NCBI GenBank assembly: GCA_023935145.1
Contig: CM043700.1
Coordinates: 141,383,328-141,447,327, forward strand
Length of the DNA stretch: 64,000 nt
Source of the DNA: Bretschneidera sinensis
Lineage: Eukaryota; Streptophyta; Magnoliopsida; Brassicales; Akaniaceae
Direction of reading: 5' to 3'
Part shown: piece by piece, positions 9,886 to 20,793 of the stretch
How the letters are laid out: the number at the start of each line of letters is the position of its first letter
Numbering within the stretch: the stretch's first letter is position 1
The notes under the pieces: generated by a model
What the model was told of the DNA's origin: nothing
The model's input: only the letters and a program-made list of their open reading frames with translations
The model's database searches: none
Position numbers and translations under genes: made by a program

Positions 9886-12800
9886 GATTTGTTAGGAGAT
9901 TAGAGTCTACTAGTATATATATGTTGGGAGTTTTTAATGTTTTTGGATCTATTTTGCATGCTTTTGTATTGGTATGATTTGAACTTAACTTCGAAGGAAT
10001 GTCCTTTTTAATAAAAAAGAAATTAAAAAACAAGTAACTCTTTCAAATCTTTCTCAACGTAGAGTCAACATAATTATTTCTCAAGAAATATAAATTTTTT
10101 CATTCATTCCAAAAAAAAACACTTTTCAATAAATGTTATCAAGATAAAGCATTTATTAAAGCAAAGCAAAAACAGCATGGTGCCTTTAAGTTGGACTTAT
10201 GTTAAATCTAACCCCAAAAGCCTACAATGAATGGTTCGGATGAGATCACGAACCTGGTTTCGTGAAAGTTATCATAGTCAAAAACATTCATTAATAATCA
10301 TGAAAAAAATTAAATAATAATTGTTTTAAAAAAATTAAAAATATCAAATATCAAAATTATTGTCTAATTTTTTCATAATTAATAATAAATTTATTTTAAT
10401 TTTATGATAATTTTCACATATTCATAGTATCACCATTCAATTGTACCTTACCTTCGAGTAAGATACCAAAAACAATGATATATATTTTAAGATAACCAAT
10501 TTTTATGTAGTTTGTATTCGAAGGATTTGAAATTTTGAATACTACAAAAATTTATAGTGGTACCTTGTTTTAAGGCAAGTCACCATAAGTTTTCGATAGA
10601 TGTAAATTTTAAATAAAAAAATCAATTGTTATTTCCGGTTTGACGCTTTTGACAGTCAGCCTTACCCACCGATTGACTAGATAAAATTGGAACAAGTTTT
10701 GGGCTGAAATTGTTGGGTTCAACATAAGAGCATGGTGGTTTAGCCCTTGAGGCGATTCAAGAGTTCAGGCCCAAGTTGTACAGTTATTAAACTATGGGTC
10801 AGCAAATAAAGAAGCCCATACCTTCGCAAAAAATGGACCTTCAGGGCCTATTTCCATTTCCATGGAGCCCATGTTTTCTTTTCTTTTTTTTTTTCTTTTC
10901 TTAAAGACATGCTTCGCATTAGTTCATGAAGCCATGCGTCATTCCCTCATGGCGTTCACAATTCACACTGCGATAAGGGAGAAGAAGAAAGAGCAGTAAA
11001 GAAGAGATATTATGGTTTAAAGTTTAGAACATGTTTTTTATAAAATCATTACAAAATTGTTCTTTTATTTACAAACGTGTTTGAAATAAATAAATTCTAT
11101 AAATTTTATAGAATTATAATTATTATGTTTTAAAAAATAAAAACTATAAAATTCATTTCCAAATGAATTTAACGTGGAATTGAGTTAGTTTGTTGTAAAT
11201 TCTATCTAAATTGATAGAATTTACAAATAAATTTCACAAAATATATCATTAAAACTTATATTAACTAAAATACTCAATCTTTCTCTTCCTCTCTCTCCTT
11301 TCCTCCCCCTTTCCCTCCCTCTTCTCATTTTTTGTATTTTTTATTTATTTCAAACATTTTAAATATGATGAATTCTATAATTTAACATAAAAAAAACTAA
11401 ACATTAAAAATCATTTCTAGATAATAAAAAATTCATTTCATTTCAAATAAAATGAATTTTATTTTCATTTTGTTACAAACGGACTTTTAATGTTTATGAC
11501 ACCAATGATCGTGAGAGTAGTATGGAGTGCGTCTATCGACAATAAAGATCAATCACAATTTTCTCCAATGCAACAGCATCCTGGAAAATGTACATGGCAA
11601 ACTCAAAACCACTCGCTCGCCGCAATAACCAGCCAATTCAACCACCTTGAGGTAATTATGAGGGCAAACAACAATCTCTGTAATTGTTCTTCCGTCCCTC
11701 AAAAGGTAATGAATTTCACTTCAACTGCAGAGAAGGAAATACCCAAATCAATTCATGCCTACTCAATAATAAGCTATATATATATATATCAATTGCACTT
11801 TTTTACTTTGAAAACAAAAAGATGAATCATTGAAGCATAAAAGAAAACAATCTATTATGACAATAAATAAGATTTACAAGCAGCTCCAAACACAAGTATT
11901 GTAATCTAATGTTACACATTCAAAGATTAGCAAAATCATTTATCAAAATTATTAAATTCAAGGACAAATATTCACAAGGCGGAAAAGAACGTCTACGTCT
12001 AAAGTTAGTTACATGCAGGGTGTATTTTTCAGAAAACCTTTGAGTTGTGTTTTTGTAAAACTACTTTGCGTAGGTTTAGTTAATTTGAGACCTATGATTG
12101 TTTGGTCATGCAAGGTATGGTTTATATGCTAAGGAAATTATATTTTTTTTATAAGTGCTAAGGAAATTATATTAATATTACAAGTAACCCATTAGGCCAT
12201 TATCAAGTTAATAAACTATAAAACCAGAGTAATACAAAGGAAACTCAGTTCAATTTTCATCTCATTTGCATAAAATTCAAACTAGAACTTTTTATTTAAA
12301 GAAAAGAAAAAAATCAAACTAGAACTATAAAAAGCCAACCCAAAACTATGAATCAATTCAAGAGTGCCCAATTTCATGCTTTTATAACAAAATCATACAG
12401 ATCACCAGCTAAGCATCATATTAAAAACCAGAGAATGATTTTTTTTAAATCCCAATCCCTTGACCAAAGTAGATAAGTGTACACATGTAAATTATACAAC
12501 CTTGATATGATGTTTCTCATCAAGTAATATAACTCTAATAACCTGCCCTGGATTTCTTAATTCCTGTAAGCTAAAATTTTGATTCTTAAGTCTAATTCAA
12601 TGCGCCAAGGAATTAATCCTCTCGACCAGCATGATTCAGCCAAGAGACAGAGCCCCACAAATTAAATAAACATACCTGTTTTCATTTTTTTATGATTTAA
12701 GTTTTTCTCTTCCTTTCCTCCCTTTTTTTTGGGGGTTAGTTTTTTTTTGGGGGGGGGGGGGATAGGGGATGGATGATCAAACAAATCAAGATTCAAGAAT

Positions 12801-13199
12801 ATAAACAACCCTAAAGAAAGTGGCATAAAGAAAGCAAGGTGTCTCATCACAACATATACTACTCCTACAAAACATTAAAAAAAACTAAAACAAGCATTTT
12901 AATTGATTAATGCCTCTTGAAACTGAAAAAGGTTAACATATACTAGTAATTAAGAGCTGTTAATAACCACAAAAAAAAATATTTGCAGGAAAGTAATCAG
13001 CATGATTTTAAGCCAATGTAAACCAAAGTAGCATAATCCAATGTGATAGGTCAGAAAACAAAAATCAAGCAAAACAAAATAGCATTATCCACCATGTTTT
13101 ATAAGAAATACCAAACTATGAAATCTCAGTCCACAAAGTAAGAAAACCCACCTTCAGTACAAATCTTTGCAAGTATGGACATACCTTTATTATTGTATT
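9886..13199. other. intergenic AT-rich DNA, one foldback-like element
   Basis: No supported gene. From about 11060 to 11490 the ends are partly complementary (TTACAAACGTGTTTGAAAT on the left; AAATGAATTTTATTTTCATTTTGTTACAAACG on the right in inverse sense) with a very AT-rich middle, as in MITE-like foldbacks. Other items are a TA run near 11776-11790, a 12-base G run at 12750-12761, and a short duplication of GCTAAGGAAATTATATT (about 12128 and 12157). The 111-codon frame at 11490-11825 has no recognisable domain. Confidence 0.5.
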
Positions 13200-13896
13200 T
13201 AATGGAAGCAGACTATGATCAGTCCAACGAGAAACTTTGAACACCAATTGCTTCAACTTTAATCAATTCAAGAAGTACATCATACTGTGGCATCCCCTAA
13301 AACATGGAACCAAGAGTAAAGATGGGCAGTAAGTAGCAAACTAACATTAATAGGCAAACACCAGAATTAATACTTACAAAACTAAGTATTATCAGTACCC
13401 AATGAAAGAATTTCTAGAGGTGAGAGGCAGCATGAAACCTGACCAAAAACACTATCCATAATGCGATCCATACACCCCTTAACAGATACCTCGACAAGTA
13501 GAGGTACATTCTTGAGAAGCAGACCTATATTATGTGCATATGTAAATGAAACAAGATTTGTGTTACAAAGCTCAATGCTTTCTATGTATCCACAATAGCA
13601 TATCTCCAAGGGCTTCAACACAAGGGAAGGACCAACAACTTTTACATTCTTCAAATCATCTGCTTCATGCACAACTAATGGGATACAAGTACTGAAGAAC
13701 TTCCTCAGTCACATTTACCCATTTTAGACAGTTCATCGAGTGACACAAAGCCACCAGAAGTACATTGGGAAACTATAATACTGCCTGGGAGGGTCATAGT
13801 AGTCCAAGAGGCAATGCAAGCAATCCACGTAGAAATCCAACACAAGCTTTTGAACTCTGTTGGATAACGCAAACTCAACTCACATTTCAATAGCAT
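13200..13896 (-). pseudogene. decayed F-box/LRR-like gene fragment
   Basis: On the minus strand 13896-13705 reads LLKCELSLRYPTEFKSLCWI and ends ...FVSLDELSKMGKCD before a stop. After a frame change, 13710-13382 reads FFSTCIPLVVHEADDLKNVK, GPSLVLKPLEICYCGYIESI and LLLKNVPLLVEVSVKG. The repeating L-LE-C-IESIEL-LVSF layout resembles the leucine-rich repeat part of plant F-box/FBD/LRR proteins, the substrate-binding subunits of SCF ubiquitin ligases. A possible further exon with a good acceptor reads MPQYDVLLELIKVEAIG (about 13290-13220). No F-box is visible and the frames do not join cleanly, so I call it a pseudogene. A poorly resolved multi-exon gene is the alternative. Confidence 0.5.
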
Positions 13897-14035
13897 GTTT
13901 AGTTCTATTTTCCATAACGAAGGATGCCTTAAGTTTTTCTACAGTAAGACCCTGATGTTGTCTAAGCACACGATTCATATCACTTTTTTTTTATAAGTTC
14001 TGGACAAAATATGGTAGACTATTAGTCATCAGGAG

Positions 14036-16195
14036 TCAATGTGAAAATAAATGCTCCAAAGAATTTGCATTAAGATTGACTTCCCTGAATTGTAAGTGAC
14101 TAGCTCCTAAATAGCCATCGCCCCCAGTGTCTCTCATCATCTCCCTCACCCTTGCTACATCTTCCCACATTCCTTTAACTGCATAAAGATTTGACATCAA
14201 CACATAAAGGCCACCATCTTTGTAATCCAAGAAATACAACTTCTTAGCCAAATATTCCCCAAGCTTGACCTCTTTATGGATGCAACAAGCACTAAGCAAA
14301 GCTCCCCACACTGCAGAATCAGGCTTTCTCTCCATAGTTCTGATAAAGAGAAGTGCTTCCTCAAATAAGCCTGCACGACCAAGGAGACCAACCATGCAGG
14401 CACAATGTTGCAAATTTGGCTCTAGACCAAATTCTTCTCTCATTATCTCAAAGTACCTTCTCCCTTCATGAACAAGACCCCCATGGGTACACGCAGCCAA
14501 AATCCCTAAGAAAGTGATCTTATCAGGTTTTAGCCCTTGTTCTTGCAATTGAGAGTAACAAATGAGAGCTTTAGGTTCAAATCCACATAAACTGTAACCT
14601 GATATCATCGCATTCCATGTCACCAAACATGGATCTTTTATGCTCTTGAACACCCTTTCTGCATGTTCTACGCTTCCACACTTGGCATACATGTCTATAA
14701 GAGCAGTACCAACAAAATCTTCCACTTCTAGATTATTCCTAAGAACATAATTGTGAAGTTCCTCCCCAAACTGCAAGTATCCAAGTTGGGAACACGCAGA
14801 TAGCAAACTTGCAATGGTAACAGTATCTGGACTATGTTCACACATCATCATTTGATAGAACACCTCCATGGCATCACTTGCCTTACCAGCCTGTACACAG
14901 CCAGATATCACGGAATTCCAACTGATTAAAGGTTTCTCATGCATCTCAGAAAACAACAAGAATATAGCTTCTATGTCATTAAACTTGGAGTACATGGTTA
15001 TTAGACCATTTGAAACCAAAGAATGGGTGCACAACCCACTTTTCAATGCATGACTATGGAAAGCAAGCCCAATGACAATGTGTGCATGGTTTGCAAACCC
15101 ATGGAGTATGCTAAGCATAGCAACGGCATCCAGTTTCATGTCTAATAGCTGCATTCGAGCAAAACATGCCACCACCAAATCCATATTTCCTTTCTCGGCA
15201 TAGCTTGAAATAATTGCAGTTAAGGCGACCAAATTCTCCTGGGGTGCTGACCTGGAAAGCCACTCCGCTGAGTTTGAGTTTCCACACCTTGCATACGAAC
15301 ATATTAAAGAAGTTGTCACAAGAGCATCATTAATTAAACCAGTTTTAATAGCAAAACAATGGGTAGTCTCAGGATTAGCATTAGCCGACAGAACGCTTGT
15401 AATAGTAATTGAATTTGCTTTCACACTCACCTCCTGCATTTGCTTGAAAACAAGCACTGCCTTATCAAAAGAACCATTTTGACCATACGCACTAATCATA
15501 CTATTCCAAGAAACTATGTTTTTCTCAATCATTTCCTCAAACAAAAGCTCCGCTGCTTCCAAATCTGCACATTTAGCGTACATAGAGGTAAGTGCATTCT
15601 TCACCTGAGAATCCAAATCAAGGCCAGCCTTAATTCCAAACCCATGAAGAGATTTCCCTTGAAACACTAACACGACCTGCCCACAAGACGGGACCAAGCC
15701 AACCAACGTCGTCTCGAGAGGAATAAAACCTTTTCTAAGCATTTCAACAAAAATCTCCAACGCATCAAAATCATACCCATTTCGTGAATACCCGCAAATT
15801 AATGCATTCCAAGCCACAACATCTCTATTAGGCATATCATCGAACAGCCGTTGTGCAATTTCAATGTATCCCAGTTTCATATGCAAATCAAGAAGAGCTG
15901 TATTTACATAAACAAACTGATCAAGAGCCGATTTTACTAGGTGAGTTTGAATTTGACTGGCTTCTATTTTTGAATTTATCGAATTCGAGGCTGAGAAAAA
16001 GGAAGAAGATGAAGCAGAGGCTTTAAGGAGTAAAGAGAAAGTAAGATCATTTGGTTTCAAACTATATTGCAACAATTGGCGGAAAAGAAGCAACGGCGAT
16101 TTCGGGTATTTGCCTTCGATGCAGGATTTGAGTAAGGAATGGAAGAAAGTGAGACTACAGTTTGAAGGAAAACCAATGCAATTGGCGAGATTCAT
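14036..16195 (-). CDS. PPR protein, PLS class with E domain
   Basis: An uninterrupted 719-residue frame without introns, as is usual for plant PPR genes. Successive 31-36 residue repeats of P, L and S type are plain: DVVAWNALICGYSRNG, NIVSWNSMISAYGQNGSFDK, PLISWNSVISGCVQAGKASD, CLVTWNAMISGYSLCGFEPK, with ALIDMYAKCG-type segments between. The C-terminal E domain covers about residues 590-690 (KPDSAVWGALLSACCIHKEV, YVLMSNLYAVKGMWEDVARV). There is no DYW deaminase; the end is a short atypical tail. The family binds organellar RNA one base per repeat, and E-class members recruit a DYW partner for C-to-U editing. The layout looks like Arabidopsis At2g04860, but orthology is from memory. Which organelle and RNA it serves is not shown; the N-terminus has few acidic residues, as targeting peptides do. 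Confidence 0.93.
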   Translation of the reverse strand: MNLANCIGFPSNCSLTFFHSLLKSCIEGKYPKSPLLLFRQLLQYSLKPNDLTFSLLLKASASSSSFFSASNSINSKIEASQIQTHLVKSALDQFVYVNTALLDLHMKLGYIEIAQRLFDDMPNRDVVAWNALICGYSRNGYDFDALEIFVEMLRKGFIPLETTLVGLVPSCGQVVLVFQGKSLHGFGIKAGLDLDSQVKNALTSMYAKCADLEAAELLFEEMIEKNIVSWNSMISAYGQNGSFDKAVLVFKQMQEVSVKANSITITSVLSANANPETTHCFAIKTGLINDALVTTSLICSYARCGNSNSAEWLSRSAPQENLVALTAIISSYAEKGNMDLVVACFARMQLLDMKLDAVAMLSILHGFANHAHIVIGLAFHSHALKSGLCTHSLVSNGLITMYSKFNDIEAIFLLFSEMHEKPLISWNSVISGCVQAGKASDAMEVFYQMMMCEHSPDTVTIASLLSACSQLGYLQFGEELHNYVLRNNLEVEDFVGTALIDMYAKCGSVEHAERVFKSIKDPCLVTWNAMISGYSLCGFEPKALICYSQLQEQGLKPDKITFLGILAACTHGGLVHEGRRYFEIMREEFGLEPNLQHCACMVGLLGRAGLFEEALLFIRTMERKPDSAVWGALLSACCIHKEVKLGEYLAKKLYFLDYKDGGLYVLMSNLYAVKGMWEDVARVREMMRDTGGDGYLGASHLQFREVNLNANSLEHLFSH

Positions 16196-19100
16196 AAGTT
16201 AAGACACAATAACAGGATGCTACTTAATTAAAACTTGAAGAGGTGATGCGACAGCTAAATCATTCTTGTGGACATTTCTTCAAACAAATAAGTAGCATGC
16301 ACTCGGAAATAACTAACCAACGACCCGAATCGACTGTAGAATTTGTTGGGACGAGGTTAAAATCTTATTAAATTGGTAGCTCGATTAAAATAGAAAAGTT
16401 TTGGTTGAATGAAGATAAATTTGAATGAAAGTTTGAAATGTTTGATAATTTGAATTAAAGAAAAAATTTATCAGATATTTCTCAAATCTCATATTGAATA
16501 AAAATGATATTATTTTATTTTTATTTTTTATTTTAAAATAATTAATGAGATAAAAATGAAATAATCAAACACTGATTTCAAAAATTAAACAATATTTAAT
16601 GTATTTAAATTTTGAATTATGAAATTAAAGAGAATTTTAATAACTTTCCTCTCCTCAAAAACTACAAAAACAATGAAATAACGGTTGGTTGATGTAAATT
16701 GACAGTTAATCAATTACAGTACTAAAAGCCAAACACATTGATGTGAGAGAGAGAGAGAGAGGAAATGGAGGTAATAAATCAGAAAAACAACCCGGTGCGA
16801 GAGAAAACCCGAATCATGCGTGCATTTTGCTGCGAATACCACTTTTAAGTTAAAAGTGAAAAAAAAATATATATGAAACTTAATTGCATCTTGCCCCTAA
16901 TGTTTCAGATAGTTTGATTTATATTGAATCTTGTCTTTCATTAAAAGGTTGTAAGCATGTGATTTTCCTAAATGAATAAATAAAAACTACAAAATATTAA
17001 TTAAAATAAATAAATCCAAACAAATTTATTGTATGTGTAGATTTTGGGAAATTTGAAGGAAAGAAAATTAAAACTCATGATTTTGAAGGAAAACTTTAAA
17101 TATGTTTTGAGTTTTGCACACTAAAGAAAGCATCCCAAGTCTTGGCAAAAATTCTCGAGTTCGAATCTAATTTTTAAATTTGATTCGAACTTAAGCTTGA
17201 ATTCAATTTTGAATTCGATTCATATTTAAATTTAAATTTGTTTATTTTAAATTGAACTGAATACGAAAACCTTAATATTAAGATTGTGTTAGAATCGAAT
17301 TTTTAATTTTAGCTCATTTAATCAGAGGTCAATACAAAATTTTGATGTACAATAGAACAAAAAATCCCGCCTAATCCTTCCCATGGGCCTATGACAAAAT
17401 ACACAAAATGACACCTTTCAAATCAGGCTTGCTGATAAAAATAAATCCCAACAACATAAATAAGGGTTTGCAATCGCCACTTGTGCTTACAGAATTACTA
17501 ATTGAACTCCTTGAGGTTCATTTTCTTCTAGTTGTTGCTTAGTAAGGGCCCTACAAATTTGTTCTTTCTCAATTTTTTTATCCATAAATGTCAGAGACAT
17601 TCACAACATGATTTTTCTTTGTCATAATTGTGTCGACACGATTACAATACAAATCCGATTATACTCAACACTAATACACTTAATTTCATATCATACTGTG
17701 CTAGATTCATGTGTCGTATCCAAAATTATTACCCTTACCCAAGATGATAGTGAGAGACTAACCATGCTTTTAATGCAATGTTAAAACTGAGGGTTATATA
17801 AGTGGCAAGTTAAAAATATGTGAAAAATAAACTGGCACTTTGTATGAATTTCACCCAAATTTTTTTCCTTTACAAATTAGTTTTACCCATCTCTTAAAAA
17901 AATGATTTCCCTTTTCTTTTTATATTTATAAAAACAAAATTATTGAAAAATGAAAAGCAAAATTAATTCATATTAAATGAGCCACTGCACCGAATTTTAT
18001 ATTCAAACCCATTAAAAAAATTCAATTCCGTATCTTGTTTTAAACAAGAATTGAAGCTTTCATCTCATATTGAATAGTACAAAAAGAAATAGCTATTTTT
18101 TCTCATTTTCTCTTAAATAATTTTTTTAACAAAAAAAACTAATAACAAAATTCTATCATTATTTTACATGGAAAAAATATGTTTAATCATACCATATAAG
18201 CTAAACATGATTGTTTATGTTTTTTTAGATAAGGATATGCAAACTTGTTAGACTTCAGATACAAATTAATATTGTGCCTGAATTTTTAGGATCAAAATGT
18301 TTCCAAAATTAAAATATATCTTAAACGAATAAAAAGGTAATTCAATAAACTTATTAATTTAATTTTTCTAATTTTGACTATTATCGAAAATGTGCACCAT
18401 CAATACAATTGGAATAATTTCAACGAGATCTATATATTGGCATCAGATTCATCTCCTTCTATCGGTTGGATCATCCTCGTGTAGCGATCACATACACGGA
18501 ACGAGATTTGCACAATTCCAAGCATATTCGATTGAAACTACCTACTCAATTGACTACAAAAATTGAAAATTCGACTGACCATAAAATTCTGAACCGCCAC
18601 TTAAATGTACATCACGTGATTACACGCATCATCGTTAGTGAGTGTGGTTTTTGTGTTTGTATAGTTTGGCTCTGAATTTGTGAAATGTCAAAAATACTTT
18701 TACTTTAGTGACATGCTAAGAAAAAATATATATTTGGCTCAAAATAATTTATACACAATGCTAATTTATGTTTTAAATATAATAGGTTATCATTTACCTT
18801 CAAACAATTAATGCTTTAAGCACTGTACCAATACTCATATTTCATATCAATTGTTTTGGTGAAAAGGCAAAAATGCCCTTATCCTTTTCTGAAATACTTG
18901 ACCTATTTAAGCAAAATACCCCACCTTAGTGCTTAAAAGGCCAAAATTCCCCAAATCTATCTTCCTCCAACAAGAATTCAAATCCCTAAGCCATGAGAGG
19001 TTTCAACCTATCATTGATTCTTTGTATTCAGGTCGATCTAGTTGTGACACAAAAAATAAATTGACCTAACTCTTCTCTTTCACATTATGCCTCGATGTTC

Positions 19101-19678
19101 ATGATCTATCTGTCTAGGTCACGTTCTTGTTCATATTTTTTGTTCGCATCAATAACAAAATTATTTTGAAAGTAACTAATAAAATGTTATGTTAATAGTC
19201 ATGTTTATTTATGGACAATTTAATTTTATCCAGTTATAATCAATTCTCCATAAATAAATAAAAAATCATATTCAATCCCATCTTTATAATTTAATGACGA
19301 TTATTAATTATTCTGACGTGAATATAACATTATTAAATGAAATTATTTATTAAACTTCACTTTTATTTGGAAAACTATAACAAATTACCTGAAAAGTAAA
19401 TAACAAAAAAAATGTTAATATTCGTTTTTTCTGATGACTAGTTTAATTTTATCTAGGTAGAACCCAATTAATATTCGTTCATATTTATGACTTTTCTTCG
19501 CACATAAGTATTATTCTGTTATTTAAAAAATTGAATAGTCAGTTGAATTTATCGTGTATAATCAATTTTACATGTAACAATATATTTTTATTTTCGATGT
19601 ATGTGTTATTCTTACTAAATTTTAATTTTTAAAAAAAAGGATAGAACGTGGCACAATTACACACAGATTGCAAGTTCC
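16196..19678. other. intergenic AT-rich DNA
   Basis: No supported gene. A GA microsatellite lies at about 16746-16761, upstream of the PPR gene. At 17150-17330 the sequence is rich in TTCGAA/GAATTC-like words (CTCGAGTTCGAATC onward) resembling a partial copy of the repeat at 43390-43820. The rest is low-complexity AT DNA. Confidence 0.5.
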
Positions 19679-20320
19679 AAACATGAAGATTCCACTTTAT
19701 GGAAGAAAATCCTTTAAATAAAAAATGGTTTGATTTCTTCTGAGGGGTCCATCCAGCAGGCATAATCCAAGATGCTTGAGTGGGAAGAGCTGAACCAAAT
19801 CAGCATCAAGAAGGTCTATAAGTGTATTAGGCCTAGAGGAATCAAAGTCCCTTGGGCTCCTATAGTCTGGAACAACATTTGCACTCCTAAACACTCATTC
19901 GTTTTATGGCTGGCAATAAAAGGAAAGCTGCTCACTAAAGATAAGCTGCAATTTTCAGAAGTGGACAGAATAGACTCATTGTAAAGAGAGTGTGATGAAA
20001 CAACTGATCACCTATTCTTCTCATGCCGGATAAGTAAAGCTATATGGGCTTGCATCAAAGGCTGGATAGGGTGCAGAAGAGGAATGGATACTATTATAAG
20101 TGCAGTTAAATGGATTCTCAAATAAGCTAAGGGCAAAAGGCCTCCAGCCAAAGCTAAAAGAGTTGCTCTAACCAGCACTGTTCATCACATTTGGATGGCT
20201 AAAAATGCAAAACAGTTTGAAGGAATCATAGTCCATCATAATCGTCTAGTCAGGAAAATCAAAATTCATGTGTATAGAATAATTTATGCTAGATTTCCTG
20301 AGCTAAGACTATTTTTATAA
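19679..20320 (+). pseudogene. 3' end of a LINE reverse transcriptase (zf-RVT region)
   Basis: One plus-strand frame, broken only by stops near 19715, 19760, 19982 and 20122, reads DSTLWKKIL, FSIKKVY-like KVYKCIRPRG, VWNNICTPKHSFVLWLAIKG, LLTKDKL and ETTDHLFFSC, then IWACIKGWIGC and a basic tail ending in a stop at 20320. This is the zinc-binding zf-RVT domain that ends the ORF2 polyprotein of plant L1-type LINEs (and related RNase H-like proteins). The endonuclease and reverse transcriptase parts are absent, as expected for a 5'-truncated insertion. It cannot encode an active protein. Confidence 0.87.
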
Positions 20321-20793
20321 AGAAATTTTGTAATTTTGTAAATGCCTTATATCACTTGGGTATGCTCAGTGTATTTTGTATATGATTGATAAGTAAATTA
20401 CCATTCACAGATCAAAACGAAATGGGCCTTTGACAAACAACACAAAAAGCGCATGTAAAACACCAATCATATCAAGTGGATGTGGTGATAAAATAAAGCC
20501 CAACAATCAATACCGAAAACCCAAACACAGACCTGCTTTTGGATCCAACAACCAAACAAACCGCCCTTTCCTCGCCTAGTTCTGATTCGCGGCCCTAAGG
20601 CTACGTCAAGTCTGAATCCAATCCAAAATACGCACAGCCTACTTTATTACGCACCATAAGTAGACAGTCTCGTGTTGAACTTTTTGGAATCATACATTCA
20701 TAAAGATCTCGACAGAGCACGCACGTCTCCTGCCTAAGTTTCTCTTATCTCTCTCGAGATTTAGCCGTTACCTTGCTATTTACTCAAGAATCC
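20321..20793 (+). promoter_or_regulatory. SF1 promoter and 5' leader region
   Basis: The stretch holds a TGGGCC word near 20422 and an AGCCCA near 20496, both fitting the site II class bound by TCP factors in plant housekeeping promoters. No clear TATA box is seen. The leader just before the ATG is pyrimidine-rich (about 20725-20760). Assignment is by position and motif only. Confidence 0.45.

Noticed and set aside
14197..15670. Short frames on both strands inside the PPR gene
   Set aside because: Shadows of the intact 719-codon frame with its regular PPR repeats.
20773..20793. Seven-codon N-terminal extension of SF1
   Set aside because: It would need a TTG start; the first ATG is at 20794.
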